A stretch of 64,000 nucleotides of DNA from Benincasa hispida. Taxonomy: Eukaryota > Streptophyta > Magnoliopsida > Cucurbitales > Cucurbitaceae. Under the pieces are notes generated by a model. It did not search any database and was not told where the DNA came from. It saw only the letters and a program-made list of their open reading frames with translations. The translations under genes were made by a program, and so were the position numbers. The stretch lies in the NCBI RefSeq assembly GCF_009727055.1, contig NC_052351.1, positions 9,461,744-9,525,743 of the forward strand, given 5' to 3'. Positions 35,137 to 48,000 of this stretch are shown piece after piece (positions within the stretch are counted from its first letter, which is position 1; every line of letters begins with the position of its first letter).

Positions 35137-36286
35137 CATCGTAAAGCTCGGAAATAGTTTTTTTTAATTAATTTTATTTTGTCTTGTCTGACACGTGAAT
35201 GATTAGAAATTTTGAAGTGAATGAAATTACAATTTTTGTATGGATGCTTACAAGAAAGGGAAAGAAAATATAATAACAAAAAAGTTTACTAACATGGTCT
35301 TCCAATCAATGATTTATTACTATATATTTAATATGCCAAAGCTAAGTTAACAATTCATCTTTAAATTCTGTGAAATGCTACAATTTTAGTACGAAAATTT
35401 ATTTAGTTAAAAAGAATTCATGAAAATATTCAACCAGAAGAGAGTATATAATGAAAATGGTTCATTTTTTTTCTAAAAAATTTTCAAGCTAACATATGTG
35501 AGATATGAATATTTCAACTCCTAAATTCAAGAGAACGAATATAATATGTACTATTGAAATTTGAACTATACTCGAGACTTCAAACTTAATAATTAAAAAT
35601 ATGAATATCACCATAAAAATCCTTGTTCAACTAAAATAATGTTTTTTTTTTCTTTTTTTCTTTTTTTCTTTTTTTTCCTTCGTTAGAAGGATAGTTTTAT
35701 ATTTAAATTACGAGGAAGCAATGAGGAAAAGTTGAGTTTAAGTAATCTTTACTTCCAAGTATTACATACTAGAAAAACAAATGTTGCGGTTGGCAACTAA
35801 AAAAAAGTAATGACACGTCCTTTCCATTTTGTTCAATAAATCTAATGAACTATTTTAATGGTCAAGTTAATTAAGGTTTCTTTAGAATAATTAATGATTG
35901 CACCAATAGAATTGCGCCCATTTAATTTTTATAACTATAAAATTATATGGTTAAAGTGAGTATAATTTATCTGCTATAAAATATATGTTGTCAATTTTGA
36001 TGTCAAATGTTTAAACTCTCTATTTATGTTGAACTAAAAAAGGTATTTATTTATTTAGTATAAAAATTTCATAAAATATTATTGAACTTTTAATTTAAAT
36101 TGTTGTCGCTAATTTCATCGAGTTAGAACCATTCCTAGTATTTGAAAGTATAGAGCTTAAATAGAAATATTGTAAAAATTTTATAAATGTAAATATAAAA
36201 AGAATCAACCACATAAGGAAATAACTAAATTAGCCTAAAATTTTACTTATTTTACAACTCAAATAATATAAATATCATAACAATAT
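35081..36286. other. Intergenic AT-rich DNA with poly(A) run
   Basis: An almost pure A-run at 35095-35132 and a (T)nC run at 35642-35676. No gene is recognised. Confidence 0.55.
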
Positions 36287-37241
36287 GGAAATTGTCAAAT
36301 AACCTCTTCAAGTTTTCACTTTTCAAAACTAGCATTTTTTTAAAACTTGTTAGAATGGTTTTTTCAATACTAGATCAGCCACCAAAATTTAATTAAAAAA
36401 TCATTTTTTTTCTAAACTTATATGGGCTACATCTCGGCCATTAATTCTGTTGATCTTTTCAAATACTATATATTAATCTTCCCAAATCTTAAATATTATA
36501 TCGAATGTTTACGTAATTTCTGTTAACAATTATATTGAATTTCAAATTATCTAAATGGTTTTCAAATAATTGACTTGTGATTTTTACCATTTGAGAAAAA
36601 AAAACAAAAATTTCAAAATATTAAGGTAAAATATGATAAATATATAGAATCTCAGTGCAAAATTGACTGAGAATTCACCGAGAAAACTCAAATATATAAA
36701 ATCTCAATGTTAACCTGCCCAAGATTAATATTGAGATTTTATATATTTTCAATATCTTACTTTTTTTTTTTTCAAAATTTAACTTTTCCTAAATTTTAAA
36801 AATTAAAATGCAATTACTTGAAATCCAATAATTGGTATATTCATTTGAAAGTTTGTAAATTCATATAATTGTAGAAACATAAATTGAGTTAAATATTTGA
36901 GAAATTATGTTATAATCTTTGGTAAAGATAAGTTAATTACGAGAAAAATTGAAAATTTATAAGATTTGGTATAAAATTTGGGAGGATTACGTAATATTTG
37001 AAAAAAATTAACCGAATCTAAGTGGTTAATGGCCGAGTGTATCCCATCAATCGACAAAATAGAAAATTTTGTTTTTTTTAGAATTTTGTTTGTCGGGTCA
37101 AAAAATTTTTGCTTTATACTTGAGAACTAAATCTAGGTGGTGGATCTTGTTTGAGATAGATTAAGAAAAATGGAACAATTTTCAAATAGCGTGCTGATTT
37201 TGTAGAGTGAAAATTGAATAGACTATTCCTAAAAAATTTCC
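36287..37241. mobile_element. MULE-related long-TIR foldback element
   Basis: The left end GGAAATTGTCAAATAACC and the reverse complement of the right end (GGAAATTTTTTAGGAATAG) both resemble the big MULE's TIR, including TTTTCACTTTTCAAAA / TTTTCACTCTACAAAA and GCATTTTTTTAAAA. Further inside, CTCGGCCATTAA (about 36434) and its inverted partner TTAATGGCCGAG (about 37026) show that the TIRs extend roughly 150-280 bp. No coding. A clean 9-bp target duplication was not found. Confidence 0.6.
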
Positions 37242-37316
37242 ACAAAAAACTAAAGGATGAAAAATAAGAATTAAGAATAGCATAATGGTGAAGTGGATAA
37301 AAGGAACTCTCAATAG

Positions 37317-37342
37317 CATTTTTTTTTTTTTTTTTTTTTTTT
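37317..37342 (+). repeat. Poly(T) run
   Basis: Uninterrupted T-run of about 25 bases, prone to length error. Confidence 0.8.
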
Positions 37343-37550
37343 AACAAACGATTGGATTTACAATTGTTAGATGTAGATGTTGCAATTTCAATTATCTTAA
37401 ATTAAACCCTAAAACCAATTATGAACCTGAGAATAGCTAGCCTTTAAAATATCTAATTATTCGTGCCAATCTTTCACACATTCACAATCTAAAGTTTTCC
37501 CTAAATAATAATAATAACAAAATAGGTTCAATTTATGATGACCACTTACT

Positions 37551-37784
37551 TAGGGAGTTTAGTAACATTTGGTTTTTATTTTTGTTTTTGAAAATTAAAC
37601 ATATTTCATCCACATTTCTTATAATGATTTGCATATTTATTAAGTACAATGGTTAAATTCTTAACCAAATTCCAAAACAAACTCAAAGCTTATTTTTTTT
37701 TAATTTTCAAATTTTGCTTTTGATTTTTTAAACCATTGGTTTGGTGAAAAATAGTGAAAAATAGATAACAAATGAAGACTTTTG

Positions 37785-37848
<64 letters not shown>

Positions 37849-37862
37849 ACCAAATGGGTCTT
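37551..37862. mobile_element. MITE (family with 51680 copy), poly(A)-expanded
   Basis: Left GTTTAGTAACATTTGG and right GTTACCAAATGGGTCTTAG form terminal inverted repeats. The interior, TTTTTGTTTTTGAAAATTAA, then TTTCATC.ACATTTCTTA.AA, then TTAAGTA.AATGGTT, matches 51681-51967. An A-run of about 60 bases (37786-37845) lies within it. No coding. Confidence 0.6.
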
Positions 37863-39896
37863 AGAAATAAATTTGTAAATGTTGACTCGGACACTCGAGA
37901 AATAAACAAAATAATAATAAATAAGGAAATAAATAAGGAAAAAGAATGAATAGAATATATAATGAATGAAATGAAATAGCTATGTTGAGTGCAATAGGTC
38001 CGTCCGTAGCATTTATCCTGATTCCTATGCAGCAAACTTGCACGCTTGAAATGAATTTATACCAAAAAGTTGGAAATTATCTTCTTTCTAGACTCCATTC
38101 CACATCACATTATCCTTCACTTTTGCCACAGCAATTATTGAGACTTTGGGCAGCAGCTCACAGCCATAGTATCTACCCCCCATTTTTTCTTCTTTTTTTT
38201 CCTACCACCCAGATTCCTCAATTTCCCCACATAAATCCCACTTAGTAATTAAGACATTTACTGCCCCATCATTCTTATGCCATATGCTAATTCATTGTTT
38301 GGGTAAAAATATTGTCCATTTACATGATAACATAGGATTCCAATTTTGTGGTGTGATACCTAATCCAGATTAAACCCATCATCAAATCTAATGTAGTCCA
38401 ACAACCAAGTAGCCAACTAGGTGGCCACATGTAACTATTCAAGTGTCTTTATGAAGAAATTGAGTGTTTGAAACAAATTCTGATTACTCTTCTCCTATGA
38501 ATCAATGTTAACCACAAATTTATAGCTCAAATCAATCAAATCCAACCCAACCAAATTAGGTCACAGCCATTGTCATAATGTCATCTATCATACAGTCTTT
38601 GTTAGGAATGATGTGAAGTATGAGGTTACCAAATAGCCATTTTTAAAATTCAAATGTTGTTATCAAACTCTAATTAATTTTAGGGCAAATAGTAAAACTA
38701 TCATTAAAGTATGATAATAGTTGTAATTATATCCTTCAATAGTAATAATTAGACCTTTGAATTTTTAGAGTATTAAAATTAGATCCCTCAAACTTACAAT
38801 AATAGTAGAAATTAAACCTCTAAATGATAAAAATTGAATCCTCAATTGTTAATTTTAATATTTGTACGAGTTTGAGAATTCAATTTTTATCCAGGAAAGT
38901 TTGAGGGTTACCACCATACTCTGAGTGGTTTTTGTAATATGCTCTTAATTCTGTTACAATATAAATTAAACCTGCAACATGAGAAGATGCCTAAACGTAA
39001 TCCCAAAAGATAATGGGTGTAGGAACTTTGAAGGTTTGCCATTGTCCATAAGAAAAATTGTATGTACTAGACATCAAAATTTCCTTTGAACTCCTAGTTG
39101 AAGGTCATGGATTAAGGGAATAATAAAAGCGGTCCCCAAGGCCAAGATTGTCACTAGATGCTTGGCCGTGACTTAGATTGACATGCTTTTATTAATAAGA
39201 AAACTCAGCATAGAGGACAAAAGAATTGAAAAAGTTAGAGGAAATGAGGCAGGTTTCTGATAAAGAACTGTAACAATGAACCCATGAGTTCTGGAACTGA
39301 AAGCACAAACGTCACAAAATCCAACCCCACATTACCCCAAAAGTATCCAAAAAAGGATTTGTAGATCAGATGTAGATGGCATAGCAGAATCTGGTTCAAA
39401 AGCAAAAAAATTTCTTACAACAATCAGAATATCACATGCATAATTCAGTACCAGTTTCCAAATAACAATTTGGTGAAATGAACAATGAAGTAGGTTTCTC
39501 AATAAAGCACTCTACAAAAACCCATCAGTTTGAAAGTGAGAGCCTAATAGAAGAACAAAGCTAACAATGCTCACAAAACCATGGGCCCAGGCCATCAAGC
39601 CAAGCCTAACCCATAAAAATCCCAATTCCCTCAAGTTCCAAAGCACTTTTTTTTCTCACATAATTAGAATTACAAACACAATTCAAACAATCTAAGCCAA
39701 TGGAAATTCAAGAGCCCTTTTAAACTGGATATGAGAATTTGAAGAAGAAAAAGGTTTGTCTCCATCAACAGGCATTCCATATTTAATAGGAAAATGGAGC
39801 ACAACCCATCCGGATTTATGAAGAAAGTGAACTTATGCAGTACGACAAAATCAATAAGCTCTTATATCTATATACACACAAGATTACCATTAACAT
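37863..39896. other. Intergenic DNA; VPS28 3' flank
   Basis: No gene recognised. An 87-codon frame at 37982-38245 has no family resemblance. The right portion (about 39650-39896) is likely the 3' UTR of the minus-strand VPS28 gene. A MITE-like unit lies at 38682-38945. Confidence 0.5.
38682..38945. mobile_element. Small MITE with imperfect TIRs
   Basis: The left end GGGCAAATAGTAAAACTATC with ATTAAAGTATGATAATAG pairs with the reverse complement of the right end (AGAGCATATTACAAAAACCA with CTCAGAGTATGGTGGTAACC). About 265 bp, flanked by TTAAT-like text on both sides. No coding. Confidence 0.5.
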
Positions 39897-40526
39897 TCAA
39901 GTACCAGCAGTAGGCAAAGCCGCCATGAATGAATTATATGAAGATTCAAGATCAAAGTGAAGCTGACGAGCCTGCTGCTCTGTTAACTCATCCGCCGCGC
40001 CCATTTTCGAAAGTCGTCCAAGCCACTCCTTCATCTTCGTCTTGCCTTCAAAATCCGGCGGCAGAATGGTCAATTTGTTCAGTGAAGCAGAGAGATCCGA
40101 GAGCAGGGGATGCACCTGATCAACCGCCACCATATTCAGTTTCAACGAATCCATAGCCGTAATGAAGTTCTGCACACACTCCGCAACAATGGCCGCGGAT
40201 GTGGTTGCGGAGGCAGCGGCGGCCGCCCTGTGCTCCACCGTGGCAGGCACCCCAGTTATCACAAGACGGTTAATCGCCGCCGGACAGTCCATTTTGTAAG
40301 TGTCTGCAAATCGTTCAATGCTCGGGACTGTGTCTTTGAGCGTCGAGGCCAGGGTTTTGAAATGTGCGATGAGTTTGAAGCATTCAGTCTCGTAATCGGA
40401 GGAGGAGATAATGTCACGGATGTAAGCCTTTTCGAGCTTTTCGGTGGCCTTGATAATGGCGTATAGCTCTGCGAAATTGTCGTACATTTCTCTCTCGCGC
40501 TTGTCGTTCCAAAGCTTGACCTCCAT
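39897..40526 (-). CDS. VPS28: VPS28, ESCRT-I subunit
   Basis: Subunit of ESCRT-I, which sorts ubiquitinated membrane proteins into multivesicular endosomes. VPS28 binds VPS23/TSG101 through its N-terminal part and recruits ESCRT-II through its C-terminal four-helix domain. The frame is a single exon of 209 codons, the same length as I recall for Arabidopsis VPS28-1/-2. It opens MEVKLWNDKREREMYDNFAE and AYIRDIISSSDYETEC, the conserved VPS28 core (residues about 5-100), then SIERFADTYKMDCPAAINRL. An Ala-rich linker (about 104-112) leads to the C-terminal domain (about 115-205), with MVAVDQVHPLLSDLSASLNK and TKMKEWLGRLSKMGA. The start is the first Met of the open frame and matches the family start. 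No damage is seen; very likely functional. Confidence 0.96.
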   Translation of the reverse strand: MEVKLWNDKREREMYDNFAELYAIIKATEKLEKAYIRDIISSSDYETECFKLIAHFKTLASTLKDTVPSIERFADTYKMDCPAAINRLVITGVPATVEHRAAAAASATTSAAIVAECVQNFITAMDSLKLNMVAVDQVHPLLSDLSASLNKLTILPPDFEGKTKMKEWLGRLSKMGAADELTEQQARQLHFDLESSYNSFMAALPTAGT

Positions 40527-41280
40527 AGAAGCAATCTTCGGGTGCGAATGGTGAAGAGAAATTGGGGGTTTTATGATCTGTGGAGGATTGGAGAAGAGAA
40601 CGGGACACGCGCAAAGAGAAAGACCTTCTTCACTGAAGAAAACACAGAGATAGAGTAAACATAAATCCAGAAAGGTTGAATTTCACAGATCAACACTGCA
40701 AACCCACAAAACAAAACCACAATCCATTCAGTCTAGAGTCGTGAAGAAGGAAAAAGAAAACACGGGTTCTTAATTGGGGGAAAAACACATTCGAAAACAC
40801 AATAAACCCTTCTTAATATCAACCAAATTCAATCGAATCTGATCTATGAAAAGAGAAGACAAATCCTTTCGTAGAACAAGAGACAAACAACAACCAAAAA
40901 CTTATTATTCATGATTTTCCTCCGATTTCTCGGCGGCCAAACAGGATGATCAGTAACAACAAAAGGGGAAAAGTAAAACAATCGCGAGATCAAATGGAAA
41001 CAATCAAGAAGAACAATCTGAGTAGAAGGGGAAAAAAAAAGGAAAGGGAAGATGTTAACCCTGATGAGAGAAAGAGAGGCGATTCGTGAATGGTGAGAGA
41101 CAAAGGTCGTGTCGGGGGAGAGGATGAAGAAATCTGGAGAGAGAGGGGAAAGATTGCGTGTGGGCTCGCACATATTATTATTGCTGCTTACGGCATCTGC
41201 GTGTGGCAGTTGCAAAGCAAAATACCAACAAAAAATAAAAGAAAAGGAAAAGAAATTCATCTTCTGTTACGGTGGGGCGG
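40527..41280 (-). promoter_or_regulatory. VPS28 upstream region, likely 5' UTR with intron
   Basis: Immediately upstream of VPS28 on the minus strand. A CT-rich leader-like stretch (about 41030-41190 read on minus) and a possible acceptor (CCACAG, plus about 40578-40583) suggest a 5' UTR intron, common when the coding part is a single exon. Frames here (e.g. 40844-41260) are not recognisable proteins. Position-based call only. Confidence 0.4.
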
Positions 41281-43433
41281 CGGCACAGTGAAGTTGATGT
41301 AGTCTCCGTTCTTTAGTTACATGATTACAGTTGGGCCTTTTTAGTTGATCGGCCCCATCATGAGGTTGGAGATACGAACTTCCATGGGCTTGACAAAAAT
41401 CTATCTCGGCCCACTGTCTAGGGTTATGGAGAAATTTGTTTTTACTTTTTTTAGTAGGAGATAGCAATTTTTCAAACTTTCGTTTTAGAAAATAGCAATA
41501 TGTGTTAGATCTATGAAGTACAGACACGGATACAAATATGAATACGATGATACTAATTTTTAAAATATTAAGATACTAATATGTTGAAGATCCGCTTTTT
41601 TCCTTATAAAATCTAGGATATAGATACATTTGACAAAAAGATACTAAATGTAATCCACTAAATCTACCAAAAATTATAAAATATCAAGTTGATGACAATA
41701 GCACAAAATATAAAACATTGAATACAATACAAAAAGTAATCTCGGAGATATTGAAGTATAATAGTCAATAGAATGAAACAAAAAATGGACTTGGACTTAA
41801 TCGAAGAAAAATAAGATTAGAGGGAGAGGGAGAAGTTTAAAGATATTCATGTGGGTTATATTTGAGGAGACTTTTTAGATACTCAAACATGTTGATGAAG
41901 ACTATATGTGATTTTAGGATTTGATCTTTTATTATTTTTTCCCTTTTAATTTTGGACCGGAGGGGAAAATTGACTTGGATTTAATCGGAGAAGAAAAATA
42001 AGATTAGAGAGAGAAGTTTTAAGATATTCAAGTGGGTTATATTTGGGGGCTTCGTAAAGACTCAAACGTGAAGATGAAAACTAGATGATTATAGGGTTTG
42101 ATCTTTTATTGTTTCTTTCCCTTTTAGTTTTGGACCGAAGAGCTTTTTTCAATAGGCTGTTTTGGTTGGAGTTGGAAAAGATTTGATTAATTGCTTATCT
42201 TTTTGTCAAATCGTGTGTCATATAGATATCTGAGAAGTATTTAAGAGTATTGATATTTTAGTTTATGTTAGAAAAATAGCAAAACGACTTTGAATTTAAT
42301 TGGTCACTAATTATTGGATTACAAAAATACTCAAATACTATCTACAATTAGTTTATTCCAAAAATACTTTTTTTTAACAACATTTTATTGGTATTTAAAA
42401 TATATTCTATTTAAAGAAAATAGGATTTGATTCAACCTTCTAAAAACTAATGTATGATCCAACTTCCTAAAAAACTAAAACATGACATGAATTTTACAAT
42501 AAATGATTGACCTATTCTTAAAGATTAAAACACAAAAACCCCACTAAAACTCCAAAATTAAAGAAATCCTCCATTGCAAATTAAGATTAATTGGCAAGAA
42601 AAAAATTACAATGTGAACCTTAGGGTCTTGATTTTCCTCTGCCATGCCTGAGACTGTGCTTTGCAACACAACAAAAGTCGATGAAAAGGTGAGAACTGGT
42701 ACATAAGTTGGAGAATTGGATGGTTACGAGAGAAAAAGGGAAAGAAACTCAGACAATCAGTAGCAATTCGACAATGGCTTGAAGATGGAGCTAGAGACAT
42801 AGATTGGGAGATATGAGATTTTTAAAATCGAAACGAGATAAAAAAAAATGGAACAAGATGAAGATATGAGTTTTTCTTTTTTTTAAGGTGAGATTCGATT
42901 TTTAGATGAAGATGTGTGATTTTAACCTTTTTCTTTAACAAGATTTAAAAAGATTTTTAGATTCAAAATATTGGAGGTTGCTTCAAATATTTGAATATCA
43001 ATATTCAATTACATCGAAATTAAATATAATGTTGAGGCATTTTAGGATAAAAGAAGTCATCATCAGGTGCAAATGAGTTATTTTGCAAAGATTATGAATT
43101 CGAATGGAATGTAAAAAGATGTCATGTAGTCCAATTTTTCTTTTCTCTAATAAACATTATTAAAATTGTGTTACACTCTAATTGATATGATTGTTTGAAA
43201 ATCGTGTCATGTTCATTGGTTAATTAAATTGCCATTTTAATATGTTGTTGAAGAAAAATTAGTCCACAACAAAAGAAATAAGCAAATAATGACAACTTAC
43301 TGCATAGTTGATAATTCTGTAAATTAAGGGACTGAAATTGCTGAGAATAAAAAATTAATTATTCGTTAATTATTTATCTTCTTCTTCATCTTCCGAATTC
43401 GAATGTACAATCTCTATTTCACCTCATCAAGCC
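41281..43433. other. Intergenic DNA with a tandem duplication
   Basis: No gene recognised. Contains the approximately 184-bp direct duplication described separately. Confidence 0.5.
41783..42140 (+). repeat. About 184-bp tandem duplication
   Basis: Two adjacent copies (about 41783-41962 and 41967-42140) share GACTTGGA.TTAATCG, AAAAATAAGATTAGAG, AAGATATTCA.GTGGGTTATA, TTGATCTTTTATT and TTTTGGACCG. They differ by substitutions and small indels. Confidence 0.82.
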
Positions 43434-45474
43434 TATTGGATTTTATGTCCTAAAACTCGTTGTTTGTAAACAATAAACTTATTCTGTTATCAATAAAGAT
43501 ATTATTGAAATTTTATTTTATTTATAAAGTTGTTATTGAATGTATGAATTGCTCATTTCATTTTAGAAAGAACCTGAATCCAATAAACTAAAGATCCATG
43601 GTTGTTATATGAATACTTGAACTTTATGTGACGATATGAAAATGGATCAAGTTCGAGTAAATAGCTAAAATGGTCTATAGTATATGAATGAGGTTGGGTG
43701 CCTTATTCTGGTAACACTATCGGATGTGACCCATTCTGTAGTTGGTACAATTTGTTGTAAAGTTCTACAAACGAAGTGATCCTGATTCGTTCATGTAGTG
43801 ATATGAGGAGTGGGGGTGTTCTATGCAATGGGTTTGTATAAGATCGGACCAAAAAATAAGTCAATCTTACTCTATAACACTGATTACTAATTAAGACTGA
43901 CTATTTCAAAGCGATGATCTAGGTAACCTGACTTTAATCCTGAGTTAACTACGAACTCTTGTTTATTCGGGATTATCCTTAGATTTGCATGAGTGAGGGT
44001 TGACTCAACAATGCCGACTCAATAAGCCTCCAATTTCAGGGGTAAGATCGAGTAAATAGCTGGGGACATAGGGTGCAAGACGGAATTCACTCCTACCCGC
44101 TTTTAGAGATAGTAGAGAGGTTGTTCCCTTAAGTGTTGACTCCGAGCCTTGAACAAGAGGCCCCACCCTCTCATTGGCCCAAGAGGGACTCGGTTTAATG
44201 ATTAGATAACAAACAAATTGTCTATTAGAGGATCAATGAGACTTAAGGAGCAAGATGTAATCTCGGAAGTAAAACAACTTTTGACCTAACTGTTATTACG
44301 AACAACCTGAGAAAGGTCAACTTACTAATCATGGTTATATCGAGTGGACACAATATATCGACTGTGAGGGGAGTGCAACTACTGAACCTTAGTGGAGTGA
44401 CTCGATAGTTAATGAATGATGGTTAATTAGGTCAAAGAGTTTTGTCGATTAATCTCAGATCATTGGAGCCCATGATTTGTAGGTCCATGAGGTCCCCTAC
44501 TAACTCATATCAGACTAAACCTTAGAACAATATGATGAACAAATTTAAAGTGTTCAAATTCGATTTTTGGAGCAAAGCATTAACTATATACGATATATTT
44601 AACCTAATGTTTAATCGTGAGTTGAATATAAAAAGAGAGAAAATAGGAGATATTTAAATAAGATTTAAATATCAAGATTATGAATACAGATTCATATTAT
44701 TTGGGATTAGTATTGGATTTAATATTAAATTAAATTAATTAAATTATTTAATTAACTATTTAATATTAAAATTAATTATTAGAATTAATTTTGAAATTAA
44801 ATGAAATTGGTCAAAATCATATTAACCATCAAAATTGTTGACTAGGTAAAAAATGCAATAAAAGTCACTTTTGATTTTGAAAGTCAAAAAGTCAAAATTG
44901 TCGACTTTGGACTTTGAGAGTCAAACTTTGACTTTCGACCAAGTTATTGAAAAGATCCAACCATTGTGAGTGAGAAATGCCAACATTTGCATTGCTAAAT
45001 GTTGGCTTCAATTGAAGATACTTGCCCTACTAATTTCACTTTGATTTAGTGGATTTTTTAGTGTCAAATTCTCATCAAACTCAAAGTTGAATGTTTTGCA
45101 TGAAATGACTTTTAAAATGAAGAGTTCAATGAATTTGAAAAACTCTTGGCCAAGTGGGATTTTATGAGATTATTTGATAATCTCAACCCTTATTTTCTCT
45201 CAAAGACTTAGCCTTTTCCTCTCCGAATTAGTCACTCACCGGATCCCACCATCCCGTTCTAAGGCTGGAGAATAGTCGAGAAGACTCTCGTGATGGTTTA
45301 CGAACCGTTCATGAGGAGATTTGAGCTGATTTGGAGAAGACTTGAGTTTACAAAGGTTGTATTTCTTCTGTCCCTTCGTAGTTTATTTAATTGCATGTTT
45401 ATTCTTTGAAATTAACCTAATTAGAGTACTTTACATCCATTATTTCTTTCATTGTGCATGTGTTCGTTCCATCA
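43434..45474 (+). mobile_element. Solo LTR, LTR-A family copy 4
   Basis: Begins TATTGGATTTTATGTCCTAA (first TG changed to TA) and ends TTCCATCA. It is flanked by AAGCC (43429-43433) and AAACC (45475-45479), a 5-bp duplication with one change. Internal landmarks match the other LTR-A copies in order (GTATGAATTGCTCATTTCA, GGATCAAGTTCGAGTAAATA, GGGTGCAAGACGGAATTCAC, TTGATTTAGTGG). No coding. Confidence 0.8.
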
Positions 45475-46300
45475 AAACCTCCATCATGCTATGTCCCGCC
45501 AATGACTAGCATTTGAATATTCATCATTTGATTGGAATCTTACCATTTTGAATAGGATAAAAGAGAGTTACTGACTAAATGAGAGAGACGATAAGGGAGA
45601 AAGAGACCAGATATGAGAAAAAGGAGAGGGACAACAATACCTATCTATAGTGGAGTACAAGGAACGACAAAGGGGAAATCGAGGCTGGCGAACAAGAAAA
45701 CCAATGATAGATTGCAATTCGACGGTACTGTTATGCAACCAATGATAAACTATTGGTTGGGCGACGAGATCGATGGTGAGTAGCTGAACGCGTAGACGAG
45801 TGGCTGAGCAACACGTGAACAACATTGGCGTGCGACTGAGTCGAGTCAAGACGCCGGTGCGGTGGAGGAGATAGGCGGCTGGAGAACTAACAAAGAAGGA
45901 GAATGAGATGAGAATGGGGGAGGGTTTAGTGCAGGCTTCCCAAGAATTTAAGTGAGAATATACAAAATTAAAAAAAAAAAAAAAAAAAACAAAAACAAAA
46001 AAAAAAACAAAACAAAACAAATCTGTTAATGAAAAATTCTAATTACATTAAACTTAAATATGCTGAGGGACAATTTAGGATAAACAAAAAGTAGAAGCAC
46101 GTGCATCTTAGACGTTTGCCATAATTCAAAATCCAAATTCATTTTACCAAAATCCCAAATAAAAGTCCAAATATTCCTGCAATTTGGAGGAAGTTAGGAA
46201 CTTAGGATTGAGTGCCTCTCGTTTTAAAATTAGTATTTAGTCCTTATGTTTAATAAAATCTCATAAATAGTTAGAACGAATAATGATTAAATTATAAATA
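45475..46300. other. Intergenic spacer
   Basis: A 150-codon minus frame (45568-46020) opens with a run of Phe encoded by the A-rich tract at 45967-46017 and has no recognisable domain, so it is not called a gene. Nothing else is recognised. Confidence 0.5.
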
Positions 46301-48000
46301 TCTATCTAAAATATAAAAGGATGTGCAAGAGAAACTTTTGATTTTTCCTTTTACCCTTTCTAGTGGATGATTGTGAGGATATATGTGGTAATTCCACATG
46401 TAAATCACTAGATAAATGTTTTTACAACTTTAAAAAAATCACATTTTATCTCTAACCCATTATTTACCATGATCGAAATAAAATCTTGATTTTAACCTAC
46501 CTTTCACGTTTAAAGCATCATCAAGATAAAATCTTGATTTTTCTTCCTATATATTTCAAAATAACAATACTGTTGTATTTTTTTTAATTTAAAAGGAATA
46601 TATTTCAAACTAATAACATTATCACGTTTTTTTAAAGAATAACATTACCGCATTTTAAAAAAGAGAAAAAAAAACATCATCACTATAAAATAAAAATAAA
46701 TTTCGGTTTTTGATTTTTTCCTTTCGATATTTGATTTAAGATTCAAGTTTATCATTATCACATTCTAAAAAGGAAAAAAAGCATCATCACGATAAACAAA
46801 AAAAAAAGAAAAAGAAAAATAGTCTTGATTTTTTCAAAGATTTGATTTAAGATAAGACGAATTTAATTTTAAATCTAAATTTGCGTTATAGGACTGAGTT
46901 ATGCTTTCAAATTTTCTAAAATATCTTTTTATTTTAAATTTTTTAATTTTTATCTTTTTTTATTTTTTTATGTAGCTCCGATTTGTTTATATTGTCCAAT
47001 ATTTGTTTTTCAACGATAAACATCCCCAATTTTATTTTACTTCCAATCACCTATTTTTCTTCGTTCTCTTTAAAGCTTTTAGGTTTTTGTTCTAACCTTG
47101 GACAGGTTATCTCTACCCATTTCTTTTATCTATTTCAAGAATTTGAAATCTAATTTGTCTTCTAAGCTAAATTAAATTCCCAATTCTCTATTAGATTTTT
47201 CTTTTATAATTTCATCAAACAACTTTTCTTAAGTTGATCTCTTGTTTTTCTTAAGTTGATCTCTTTAAAGCTTTTACTTTATATATATATAAGATAATTT
47301 TTTTCAACAAATTTTACTTTTTAGGTACTTTCTTCAACGTTCATTTTTTTCAAATTGTCTATCAATTTCCTTTAGCAGTTTCCATAAGCTCTTCAATGCT
47401 TTTGGTTTTTTTGTATAGGATTATTTTTATAGCCATTTTTATTTTATAGATTTTTTCTTTCTTTCTAATTTTTTATCCTTCTTTCAAAGTGAATATAAAT
47501 GGTTAGAAATTTAGTTTTTTTTTTCTTTGAGCGTGATTGCCTAAAAATAGGAGGAATTTTTTTAATTAAATGATTTAAAGTGATAATGTGTGTATATATA
47601 TATATACTATCACTTTAATATATATATATATACTATCTATTTATATTAAAGTATACTCCTAATATTTTAAGGTTCTTATCTATCTTTCTCTCTCTCTTTC
47701 TTTTTGGATAATAGGTTAGTCCATTTGTTGCTTTTTTGTTTTTTTTTTTGGACTTTTTCCCATTAGTTTTATATACATCATGAGTTTTCTTTGATTGGTT
47801 GCTCAACTAATTATTGCCAACATAAGAGGGGAGAGACATATGAATTCTCTCCATATTTATTTTTTATTTAGTGTAAATATATTTATTATTCTCTTTACAT
47901 ATAGAGATTTTGTTATTTTTCATTTCATGTAAATATTTTTGTTATTTTTATGCCACATACAACGATTTTGTATTTTATTAACTCATCGATGTTCTCTTTG

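Noticed and set aside
40110..40466. 118-codon plus-strand frame
   Set aside because: Antisense shadow of the VPS28 exon.
40844..41260. 138-codon minus frame upstream of VPS28
   Set aside because: Low-complexity CT-rich leader/intron sequence with no recognisable protein.
45568..46020. 150-codon minus frame starting with a Phe run
   Set aside because: Start is generated by an A-rich simple repeat; no domain recognised.
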